DNA of 64,000 nt from Streptomyces sp. CC208A (GTDB lineage Bacteria > Actinomycetota > Actinomycetes > Streptomycetales > Streptomycetaceae). The notes under the pieces are model-generated. The model made no database searches, had not been told where the DNA came from, and saw only the letters and a program-made list of their open reading frames with translations. The stretch is taken from the NCBI RefSeq assembly GCF_030010625.1, contig NZ_JASCXN010000004.1, positions 62,001 to 126,000 of the forward strand. The letters are read 5' to 3'. Within the stretch, counting starts at the first letter, position 1. The number at the start of each line of letters is the position of its first letter. The translations under genes and the position numbers were made by a program. This document shows, one piece after another, positions 16,216 through 23,519 of this stretch.

Positions 16216-18693
16216 TCAGAGCAGACCGTCCCACATCTGCTCAAGGAGCACCGACCACCAGTTCTCCGGCGACGACAGCGCCGCCGGGTCCAGCATCGCC
16301 AGCTGCGCCTGGAAGTCCACCGTCCAGCGGCCCGCCTGCTCCGGCGTGAGCCCGAACCGCAGCCGCCACATCCGGCCGAGCAGCGCCATGCACCGCACGA
16401 ACTCCGGCAGCCCCGTGTTCACGAACTGCGGCGGCACCGACGCCCCGCCCGGACCCGCCTCCACCGGCACCGCCACGATGTGCGCGGTCCCGTACTGGAC
16501 ACAGATCGCCCGCCCGAAGTCCGAACCGAGCACCAGGTACGAGCTCGCGTCCGGCGCCGCCGGCACCTGCCGCTGCGCCGCCAGCTCCGCCAGCGTCGGC
16601 ACCACCGGCATCGCCGGCTGCGCCCAGAAGAACGGCCCGAAGTCCGCCGGCAGACCCGCCCACAGGAGCGTCACCGCCACCAGCTCCGGCACACCCTGCC
16701 GGGACACCGCCCGCTGGTCGAACCGGACGATCCCCGGCCCGAACGCCCCCGCCAGCTCCTGCGCCACGCCCTCCGGGGGCACCGGCGGCGCCGGCTGCAC
16801 CGGCGGCAGCGGAGCCCGTACCGGAGCAGGACGCGCCGGACCGTCCGCCACCTGGTGCAACTCGCCCTGGTGCGTGAGGAGTTGACGCATGCCCTGCTGC
16901 CGTCCCGCGTGATCGCGGCCGTACGGGGCGATGCTGGTGATCCGCGCCTGCGGCCACGTCTCGCGGATCATCCGCGCGCAGTAACCACCGGGCAGCTCAC
17001 AGGACTCCAGCTCCGTGTGCAGTTCGAGCACCTGCTGCGGCGGCACACCGAGCCCGCGCAGCTCGTGCAGGATCTGCCACTCCGGATGCGGCGTACCCGG
17101 CGCCGAACGCCGGATGATCTGCTGCTCCGAACCGTCCGGCGCCCGGTACCGCAGCACCGCCTGATACCCCGGACCGACCGTCGGCACCCCGGCCGGCGGC
17201 TGCTGCGGATACCCGTACGCAGGAGCGGGACCAGGAGCGGGAGCCGGAGCAGGCGCAGGAGCGGGAGCAGGCGCGGGGGGACGCGGCGCGGCCGGCGCCG
17301 CCGGGGCCGGGCCCGGCGGAGGCGGCGGCGTACCCGGACCGGCACCCGGGCCGCCCGGACCCGGCTGGGCCAGCATCGTCGGCGCGTGCTCGATCCCGTG
17401 CGCCGGCGTCCCCGGACCACCGGGAGCACCCGGCGGCGGAGGCGGAGGCGGCGGCGCGGCCTGACCGCCACCGGTACCGCCCGGACCCGGATGCGCCAGC
17501 ATCGTCGCCGCGTGGTGCACCGGCTGCGGCGGCGTCACCGGACCCGGCGGCGCCGGCGGCGGAGGCGGCGTGGCCCCCGACGGCGGCGGCGTCTGCGGCA
17601 TCATCTGCGTCGGTACGTACGCGGCCGCCGGCGCCGACCCGCCCGAGGTACCACCGGGCACCCCCGGCGGAGACGGCGGCGCGACCGGAGCGGAAGCCGT
17701 CTTCTTCGGCGTCATCGGCGCCTTGCTCGTCGCCGCGTCCGCGATGTCCCCCGCACCCGGCGGAACGACCGGCGGAGCCGCCGGAGGCGGCGGCGTGGCA
17801 CCCGACGGCGGAGGCGCGGCCGGGTCGAGACGCGGCGCCACGGCCGTCTTCGGCAGCGCACTGCCACCCTGCATCAGCGCCGTCGGCGCGTCCGCGCCCA
17901 CCACCGGCGCCGGCGCGTCCTCGTCATCGGCCCCCGACAGCGGCGGCGCGAACACGGTCGCCGGCAGCGGCACACCCTCCACCCCGCCGGAACTCGCGTT
18001 GGCGTCCACCCACGGACTCCCCGGCGGCGTCACGGGCGGCACCACGGGCGGCGTCGCCGGAACCCCGTCCATCGCCGTCGGCTCGTACTCCGCCTCCTCG
18101 GACGAAACAGAAGAGGAAGAGGAAGAGGAGGCGGAAGAAGAGGAAGAAGAAACAGGGGCAGAAGAGGGCGCGACAGAAGCACCCGCCCCCTCCGACGCCT
18201 CCGACACCCCGGACTCCGCCGACGACACCGACGCCCCCGGCACCGAACCCGTGTCCGCGTCGGCCTCCGCCTCCGCGTCCTCCCGCTCCTCCTGCGACGC
18301 GTTCGGCCGCTGCGGCAGACCGATCTTGTCCGCCGCGTCCTGCAACCACTCCGGCGGACTCAGCAGGAACGACGTCTGGTTCAGGTCGATCCGCGCCGGC
18401 GGCACGGCCGCAGCGGGCGCCGAAGCCTCCGCCTCGACCCCGTACTCCTCCTCGTACCGCCGGATCACCTCACCCACCGGCAACCCCGGCCACAGCGTCG
18501 CCTCACCCGAATCCCGCGCGATCACCAGCCGCTGCCGCCCCGTGTCCGCCGTCGGACCGCCCTCGCGACCCTCCGCCCACACCACGAAACCCAGCCCGAA
18601 CTCCCGTACCCGCACCTCCTGATGCTGATACGGAGGCAGATCACCGTTGACCCACTCCTCGGCGCGCTCCTGCGCCTGCGCGAACGTCACCAC
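16216..18693 (-). CDS. Deaminase-like domain fused to a SUKH-4 domain, proline-rich linker
   Basis: An 825-residue multidomain cytoplasmic protein. An N-terminal ~95-residue domain (FAQAQERAEEWVNGDLPPYQHQEVRVREFGLGFVVWAEG) is followed by roughly 400 residues of low complexity: a poly-Ser/Glu stretch, then Pro/Ala-rich linkers. A deaminase-like domain follows, with HPE (about residue 535) and a C-x6-C pair in LHTELESCELPGGYCARMI (about 564-571). The C-terminus is a SUKH-4 domain (FVRCMALLGRMWRLRFGLTPEQAG to the end). SUKH proteins are immunity factors against nuclease and deaminase toxins in known systems. Here toxin-like and immunity-like parts share one chain. The gene lies 7 nt behind the WHH-nuclease/SUKH gene, probably in one operon. 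Activity is unproven. Confidence 0.75.
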   Translation of the reverse strand: MVTFAQAQERAEEWVNGDLPPYQHQEVRVREFGLGFVVWAEGREGGPTADTGRQRLVIARDSGEATLWPGLPVGEVIRRYEEEYGVEAEASAPAAAVPPARIDLNQTSFLLSPPEWLQDAADKIGLPQRPNASQEEREDAEAEADADTGSVPGASVSSAESGVSEASEGAGASVAPSSAPVSSSSSSASSSSSSSVSSEEAEYEPTAMDGVPATPPVVPPVTPPGSPWVDANASSGGVEGVPLPATVFAPPLSGADDEDAPAPVVGADAPTALMQGGSALPKTAVAPRLDPAAPPPSGATPPPPAAPPVVPPGAGDIADAATSKAPMTPKKTASAPVAPPSPPGVPGGTSGGSAPAAAYVPTQMMPQTPPPSGATPPPPPAPPGPVTPPQPVHHAATMLAHPGPGGTGGGQAAPPPPPPPPGAPGGPGTPAHGIEHAPTMLAQPGPGGPGAGPGTPPPPPGPAPAAPAAPRPPAPAPAPAPAPAPAPGPAPAYGYPQQPPAGVPTVGPGYQAVLRYRAPDGSEQQIIRRSAPGTPHPEWQILHELRGLGVPPQQVLELHTELESCELPGGYCARMIRETWPQARITSIAPYGRDHAGRQQGMRQLLTHQGELHQVADGPARPAPVRAPLPPVQPAPPVPPEGVAQELAGAFGPGIVRFDQRAVSRQGVPELVAVTLLWAGLPADFGPFFWAQPAMPVVPTLAELAAQRQVPAAPDASSYLVLGSDFGRAICVQYGTAHIVAVPVEAGPGGASVPPQFVNTGLPEFVRCMALLGRMWRLRFGLTPEQAGRWTVDFQAQLAMLDPAALSSPENWWSVLLEQMWDGLL

Positions 18694-18700
18694 AGCCGGC

Positions 18701-19699
18701 TCACCCTCCCACCGGGGCCACGGGCACGGCGCGCGCGAAGCCGCCGTCCACCATCAGGTTCGCGACCGTCTCCAACTCCGGCGGATTACCGGCCAGTCGC
18801 AGCAGGAACGCGTCGAAATCCTCACCACAGGGCAGCAACAGGCGCTCCACGCGCTCGTTCACCGACCAGCCCGCGGCCTCCTCGCCGCCGTCCCGCGCGT
18901 CGTCGTACGCGCAGAACCACACCGAACCGACCCCGGCACCCCGCACCTTCACCGCGACCAGACCACCCTGCACGAACGCCACCCCCAGGTAGTCCTTCGT
19001 CAGATGGTCCCGCAGACACTTGTTGACGTAGACGAGGTCGTTGACCCCCGCCTCCTCCCGCACCGTGAAGAACGGCTGGTCCACCAGGAGCCCCAGCTCC
19101 GCGTCGAGCGCCGCACCCACCGGCGCGCACCCGCCCGCCGCCTTCAGGAACGAGCGGTACGCCCCCGGCAGCCGATAGCCCAGATCCTCCTCGACGCCCT
19201 GCAACTGCTGCTCCGACACCGCCACCCGGCCCTTCGGCAACCCGAAGTGCACCGGACGCGTCTCCTGCAACGGCCGCGTACCCCGCTTGCCGTGGTCCAC
19301 CGCCGCCGTCGCCACCCCACCGTGATGCCGCAGCAACGCCTTCACCTCGACCGGCACCAGCTCAAGCCGGCGCGAACCCACCACGTGGTGCCACGTCCAG
19401 CCGTGCGGCGTCGCCACCGCCGGAATCGTGTCCCACAACTCATGGCCGGTCGCCGCCATCGCCGCGTTCGCCGACACGTAGTCCGTCAGCCGCAGCTCGT
19501 CGACGCCGAAACCCTCCGGAGGCTCCGCGATCTCCGCCGCCGCACGCGCGTACGGCGAGAAATCCGGATAACCGCGCTCGTCCACCCGCACCCCACGCGG
19601 ATGCCGCGAAGCACGCACCGGATCCGGGAAACGCACGACCTGCCCGGCATAGGCCGCGTTCGGTGGCGCGGTGAACTGCCCGAGCCGACCTGTCGTCAT
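18701..19699 (-). CDS. WHH/HNH-type nuclease domain fused to a SUKH (SMI1/KNR4) domain
   Basis: A 332-residue protein with two modules. Residues about 98-130 (GWTWHHVVGSRRLELVPVEVKALLRHHGG) match the W-x-HH ... L-x-LVP ... H-H-x-GG signature of WHH/LHH nuclease toxins of the HNH/Endo VII fold, with the catalytic HH at 104-105. Residues from about 160 to the end are a SMI1/KNR4 (SUKH) domain (EQQLQGVEEDLGYRLPGAYRSFLKAAGG, then VNERVERLLLPCGEDFDAFLLRLAG). No signal peptide, Rhs repeats or WXG leader is present, so export is not indicated. The ATG at 19699 follows GGGAG at 8 nt spacing. Likely cotranscribed with the SUKH-4 fusion gene. Confidence 0.8.
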   Translation of the reverse strand: MTTGRLGQFTAPPNAAYAGQVVRFPDPVRASRHPRGVRVDERGYPDFSPYARAAAEIAEPPEGFGVDELRLTDYVSANAAMAATGHELWDTIPAVATPHGWTWHHVVGSRRLELVPVEVKALLRHHGGVATAAVDHGKRGTRPLQETRPVHFGLPKGRVAVSEQQLQGVEEDLGYRLPGAYRSFLKAAGGCAPVGAALDAELGLLVDQPFFTVREEAGVNDLVYVNKCLRDHLTKDYLGVAFVQGGLVAVKVRGAGVGSVWFCAYDDARDGGEEAAGWSVNERVERLLLPCGEDFDAFLLRLAGNPPELETVANLMVDGGFARAVPVAPVGG

Positions 19700-20010
19700 G
19701 GCGGTTGCTCCCTGCATGGCGTCACTGGCTGCTACTGCTCTGTTCCTCCAGCCGGACGCCACCACACGGCGGCCACGCCCGACCGATCCCGCACAGCCTA
19801 TGCGCTGCCACAAGACCACGAACCGGCCCGCACCCCCCACCGGCCCACCCCGCACACACACAGTCACCAACCGTCACGAAGCCATGACAAGCCGACCACG
19901 GCTCCGGCACACCGGCGCGCCGCCACCCCCACCCAGCTTCCCCATATGGCTCCCTATTTGGCAGGCTGTGCACCGCAACTCGGGGGATTGCAGGAGGGGA
20001 AGACCGCACC
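19700..20010. other. Divergent intergenic region between the SUKH operons
   Basis: About 310 bp between the start of the nuclease/SUKH gene (minus strand) and the YwqJ-like gene (plus strand). It is locally richer in A/T than its surroundings (ccatatggctccctatttgg at 19943-19962), as expected of back-to-back promoters. No clear -35/-10 pair, palindrome or small gene stood out. Confidence 0.5.
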
Positions 20011-20532
20011 ATGTACGCCAGCACCACGCCCACGCAGGGTGACCCACGCCTCAACTGGAGCAGCGACGACGACACCGGCCGCGCCCCCTCACTGCTCCAC
20101 CGCCGCGACGGCATCCTGCCCGCCGTCGGCGCCGCCCTCTCCGTCCGCGGCGAAACCCTCACCTGCACCGCAGGACGCGGAGACGCCCCACCCGTCCTCC
20201 ACCCCCTCGTGCAGGACTTCCTCGACACCCTCACCAGCGGCCAGCGGGAACGCTTCACCGGACGCTGCCCCGAAGCCATCCTGCTCTCCCGGCACCTCAC
20301 CGCCGCCGAGCACAACCGCTCCAAACGCGCCCAGCGCAAACCCCTCACCGCCGGCGAAGCCCGCCGCAGCCTGAAACACGCCAAGATCACCGCCCGCCGC
20401 ATCCGCGAGGACGGCGACCCCCTCCACGGCAGCTACGCCGCACCCTGCCGCTCCTGCGCCGCCCTCCTCGACCACTTCGGCGTCCGCAGCATCGCCCCCA
20501 CCGCACCCTCCGCACCTTCCGAGAACGGCTGA
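20011..20532 (+). CDS. YwqJ-like deaminase
   Basis: A 173-residue protein of the YwqJ branch of the nucleic-acid deaminase superfamily. The zinc-site motifs are complete: C-P-E at residues 86-88 (FTGRCPEAILLSRHL; this branch uses Cys in place of His) and P-C-x-x-C at 145-149 (SYAAPCRSCAALLDHFGV). Known relatives are C-terminal toxin modules of exported polymorphic toxins. Here the domain stands alone, without leader or export tag. ATG at 20011 follows GGAGGGGA. The SUKH-3 gene begins 9 bp after the stop, which gives a toxin-immunity type pair. Whether it deaminates DNA, RNA or nucleotides cannot be told. Confidence 0.83.
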   Translation: MYASTTPTQGDPRLNWSSDDDTGRAPSLLHRRDGILPAVGAALSVRGETLTCTAGRGDAPPVLHPLVQDFLDTLTSGQRERFTGRCPEAILLSRHLTAAEHNRSKRAQRKPLTAGEARRSLKHAKITARRIREDGDPLHGSYAAPCRSCAALLDHFGVRSIAPTAPSAPSENG

Positions 20533-20541
20533 CCCCACCCC

Positions 20542-21024
20542 ATGTCCGACACCACCCGCTTCCCCGTCAACGTCGACGCCGCCCTCCGCGACGCCGGCTG
20601 GCAGCCCGGACGCTGGGACATCAAACTCGCCGAGGAATGGGCCGACGCCCTCCGCGCCCACGTCTCCCCCGCCGGCCACCGCCACAGCGTCTTCCCCGCC
20701 GTCGTCGAAGCCTGGGCCGAATTCGGCGGCCTCCACCTCACCGCCCCCGGCCACGGACGCCACATAGCGCCCGCCACCCTCCGCTTCGACCCCCTCGCCG
20801 GCCTCCACCTCGCCCGCACCCTCGGCGACCTCGGCCGCGCCCTCGGCACCGAACTCGCCCCCCTCGGCGAAGAAGGCGACCACCAGGCCGTCCTCGCCAT
20901 GGACGTCGAAGGCCGCGTCTACAGCCTCGACCACACCGGCGACTGGTACCTCGGCCGCGACATCGACGCCGCCCTCGCCACCCTCGTCACCGGCACCCGC
21001 CCCACCCGCCTCACCGCCGGTTAA
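20542..21024 (+). CDS. SUKH-3 family immunity-like protein
   Basis: A 160-residue SUKH-3 family protein. FPVNVDAALRDAGWQPGRWDIKLAEEWADALRAHV opens the domain. EAWAEFGGLHLTAPG and the conserved C-terminal strand VLAMDVEGRVYSLDHTGDWYLGRDIDAALATLVTG follow. SUKH-3 proteins protect cells against a partnered toxin, so this gene is the expected partner of the YwqJ-like deaminase 9 bp upstream. Its stop codon overlaps the stop of the convergent histidine kinase by two bases (TTAA), leaving no room for a separate terminator. Confidence 0.85.
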   Translation: MSDTTRFPVNVDAALRDAGWQPGRWDIKLAEEWADALRAHVSPAGHRHSVFPAVVEAWAEFGGLHLTAPGHGRHIAPATLRFDPLAGLHLARTLGDLGRALGTELAPLGEEGDHQAVLAMDVEGRVYSLDHTGDWYLGRDIDAALATLVTGTRPTRLTAG

Positions 21025-22331
21025 GCGGTCGCACCCGCCACGGGAATCACCGCCGACACCTTGAAACCACCCGCGTCCGTCGGCCCCGACACGAACACCC
21101 CGCCCAGCCGCACGACCCGCTCCCTCATCCCCACCAGACCGTTCCCCCCACTCGGCAGACCCGCGTCCGCCGCACCCGCGTCCGACGGACCGTTCTCCAC
21201 CTGCACCGCCACCTCGCTCCCCCGGTGCCCGAGCCGCACCACGACCTCCGCGCCCGGCGCGTGCTTGTGCACGTTCGTCAACGCCTCCTGCACCACCCGG
21301 TACGCCGTCCGCCCCACCTCCGGCGGACACTCCCCCGGCTCCCCCACCACCACCAGCTCCACCACGGCCCCCGCGAGCCGCGACTGCTCGCACAGCCCCT
21401 CCACCGCGCCGAGCCCCGGCCCCTCCTCCGAAGCCGCCGCCTCCGCCGCGGCCGCGGCCGCCCGCCCCACCGCAGCCAACGGCACCGCCGCCGGAACCTC
21501 CGCGGGCTCCTCCTCCCGCAGCACCCCCAGCATCTCCCGCAGCTCCGTCAACGCCTGACGCCCCATGTCACCCACCAGAGCCGCGTTCCGCACCGCCTTC
21601 TGCGGATCCTTCAACGCCACCGCCTGCAACGCCGCCGCGTGCACCACCATCAACGACACCCGGTGCGCCACCACGTCGTGCATCTCCCGCGCGATCCGCC
21701 GCCGCTCCTCCTGCCGCGCCCACTGCGCCCGCTGCTCCGCCCGGTCCGCGAGCAGCGACAACTCCTGCTCCAGCGAGTCCGCCCGCTCCCGCAGGCTCTC
21801 CATCAACCGCCGCCGCGCCCCTATGTAGAGCCCGAACAGCACCGGAGGAGCGTTGAGCCCCAACGTCATGAACAGCGCCATCACCGGCACGTACCAGGCA
21901 CTCGGATCGAAGCCGTCGGCCTGCGCGGCGATGTCCCGCCGCATCTCCACCGCCGTCACGACGAAGACGGCGACCGTCGACATCCCGGCGAGCACCGCCG
22001 TGTACCGCCGCGGCACCTCCGACGCCGCCAGCGTGTACAACCCGACGATCCCCATCAGGAAACCCATCTCGGCCGGCGCCACCGCGATCGACACCAGCAC
22101 CACGGTGATCGGCCACCGCCGCCGCACCAGCAGCACGGCCCCCACCAGAAACCCGATCAGCGCCCCCACGCCGTCCGGCACCCCCGCCCTCCCGGAGAAC
22201 GCCACCCCCTCGGCGGCACACTCCACCGCCGAGACCAGCGCCAGCCCCCCGTCGAGCACGACACTCCGCCGCCGCGCCCACCACCACCAACCCGCGCCCG
22301 GCGCGTCCCGATCTGCCCCCGTTACGGTCAT
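21021..22331 (-). CDS. Two-component sensor histidine kinase (NarL/HisKA_3 type), orphan
   Basis: A 436-residue membrane kinase. Several hydrophobic segments fill the first ~170 residues (GALIGFLVGAVLLV, ITVVLVSIAVAPAEMGFLMGIVGLYTLAA, VPVMALFMTLGLNAPPVLFGLYIG). The HisKA_3 dimerisation/phosphoacceptor domain follows, with H in RRRIAREMHDVVAHRVSLMVVHA. The catalytic domain carries the N box VVQEALTNVHKHAPGAEV and the G box GGNGLVGMRERV. Kinases of this type usually sit next to a LuxR-type response regulator; none is adjacent here, so it is an orphan in this window. The signal is unknown. It converges on the SUKH-3 gene. Confidence 0.9.
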   Translation of the reverse strand: MTVTGADRDAPGAGWWWWARRRSVVLDGGLALVSAVECAAEGVAFSGRAGVPDGVGALIGFLVGAVLLVRRRWPITVVLVSIAVAPAEMGFLMGIVGLYTLAASEVPRRYTAVLAGMSTVAVFVVTAVEMRRDIAAQADGFDPSAWYVPVMALFMTLGLNAPPVLFGLYIGARRRLMESLRERADSLEQELSLLADRAEQRAQWARQEERRRIAREMHDVVAHRVSLMVVHAAALQAVALKDPQKAVRNAALVGDMGRQALTELREMLGVLREEEPAEVPAAVPLAAVGRAAAAAAEAAASEEGPGLGAVEGLCEQSRLAGAVVELVVVGEPGECPPEVGRTAYRVVQEALTNVHKHAPGAEVVVRLGHRGSEVAVQVENGPSDAGAADAGLPSGGNGLVGMRERVVRLGGVFVSGPTDAGGFKVSAVIPVAGATA

Positions 22332-22460
22332 GCCCCCACCCTACGGGCGCCCCTCCGCGGAATCCGCAGGGCGTCAACCTCCCGCACACCAGTCCCTCGA
22401 ACTGTTGAATCGCCAGCGTTTTCGACCCCAGGCGTCCGCATTCCGAACGACGCTCATCAC

Positions 22461-23333
22461 ATGACCGCAGAAATGAACCGGTACGCCGACTTCGAGGGCC
22501 TCCGCGCCCAGGCGGTGTCGCTGCGCCGCGAGGGCCTCAGCCGACGCCAGATCCGTGACCGCCTGAAGATCTACAACAACGACCTCCTCCACCGCCTGGT
22601 GAAGGGCGAACCCCCGCCGGAGTGGACGAAGCGCCCCCGCGCGAAGGACGACCTCCGCGCCCGCGCCCGAGAGCTCCGCCTCCAGGGCATAACCTACGAC
22701 CAGATCCAGGTCGAGCTGGGCTGCTCGAAGAGCTCGATCTCGTTGTGGGTACGCGACCTGCCGAAGGTCGACCACCGGACCCCTGCCGAGCAGGGGAGGG
22801 AGGCAGCCCTCAAGCGGTGGGCCCACGAGCGCCCCCTGCGCGAGGCGGCCCGTGCGGCAACGGTCCACGAGGCGGCGAAGGCGGTGGGAAAACTGACTGC
22901 GAGGGAACTCTTCTTCGCCGGGGTGGCGCTGTACTGGGCCGAGGGATCCAAGAGCAAGCCCCACCGGCGCGACGAGACGGTCGCCTTCATCAACAGCGAC
23001 CCGGACGTCATCAGGGTCTACCTGGCATGGCTCGACCTCCTGGGCATCGCCCGGGACCGCCTGCGCTTCCGCGTCATGATCCACGAAACCGCCGATGTCG
23101 CCGGGGCGGAGAAGTACTGGGCGGACCTCGCAGGCATCCAGCCGTCCGCACTCCAGAAGACCACGCTCAAGAAGCACAACCCCAAGACGGTACGCAAGAA
23201 CACTGGCGCGGAGTACCGGGGGTGCTTCATCGTCCGCGTCTCGGGCGGCGCCGAGTTGTACCGTCGCATCGAAGGCTCTTGGTACGGCATAGTAGGGGCG
23301 GCGACCGCGTCCGATACAGAGAATCGGATATAG
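22461..23333 (+). CDS. Helix-turn-helix protein with LAGLIDADG-like domain, upstream of tRNA-Gln
   Basis: A 290-residue protein. Two successive helix-turn-helix-like segments are visible: QAVSLRREGLSRRQIRDRLKI, then ELRLQGITYDQIQVELGCSKSSISLWVRDLP. The C-terminal half (ARELFFAGVALYWAEGSKSK, VAFINSDPDVIRVYLAWLDLLGI, FRVMIHETADVAGAEKYWADLAGI) has the look of a single LAGLIDADG-type endonuclease repeat, with the E of WAEG where the acidic residue is expected. That resemblance is my inference. ATG at 22461 is the first start; 22473 is possible. The stop is 6 nt before tRNA-Gln, so the two may share a transcript. Confidence 0.7.
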   Translation: MTAEMNRYADFEGLRAQAVSLRREGLSRRQIRDRLKIYNNDLLHRLVKGEPPPEWTKRPRAKDDLRARARELRLQGITYDQIQVELGCSKSSISLWVRDLPKVDHRTPAEQGREAALKRWAHERPLREAARAATVHEAAKAVGKLTARELFFAGVALYWAEGSKSKPHRRDETVAFINSDPDVIRVYLAWLDLLGIARDRLRFRVMIHETADVAGAEKYWADLAGIQPSALQKTTLKKHNPKTVRKNTGAEYRGCFIVRVSGGAELYRRIEGSWYGIVGAATASDTENRI

Positions 23334-23339
23334 CGGTAA

Positions 23340-23410
23340 TCCCGGGTCGTCTAAGGGCAAGACGGTGTCTTTTGGTGTCACTTATGGGGGTTCGAGTCCT
23401 CCCCCGGGAG
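23340..23410 (+). tRNA. tRNA-Gln (anticodon UUG)
   Basis: All arms fold in 71 nt. The acceptor is TCCCGGG/CCCGGGA and the D stem GTCT/AGAC. The anticodon loop TTTTGGT has U33 and the UUG anticodon. The T arm is GGGGG-TTCGAGT-CCTCC and G73 is the discriminator. One U:U mismatch is present in the anticodon stem (GTGTC/GTCAC). No CCA is encoded. It lies directly ahead of glmU. Confidence 0.9.
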
Positions 23411-23419
23411 CCCGCCGCC

Positions 23420-23450
23420 AAGGGCCCTGACCTCCCAGGTCAGGGCCCTT
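23420..23450 (+). terminator. Strong hairpin terminator after tRNA-Gln
   Basis: AAGGGCCCTGACCT-CCC-AGGTCAGGGCCCTT is a perfect 14-bp stem with a 3-nt loop. It begins 10 nt after the tRNA and ends 70 bp before glmU. Confidence 0.85.
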
Positions 23451-23519
23451 GCTCATGTCCGCCCCGCAACCCCCCGGTATCCTTCGTGCGTCCACCACCC
23501 AAAGCCGAAGGGCAAACCC

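Noticed and set aside
16216..18693. Several plus-strand Arg/Ser- or Pro-rich frames opposite the SUKH-4 gene
   Set aside because: They are shadows of the low-complexity Pro/Ser linker and have no start signals or conserved domains.
20011..21024. Type VII-secreted toxin interpretation of the YwqJ gene
   Set aside because: No WXG/LXG leader, long delivery region or secretion gene is present; the protein is only a lone catalytic domain.
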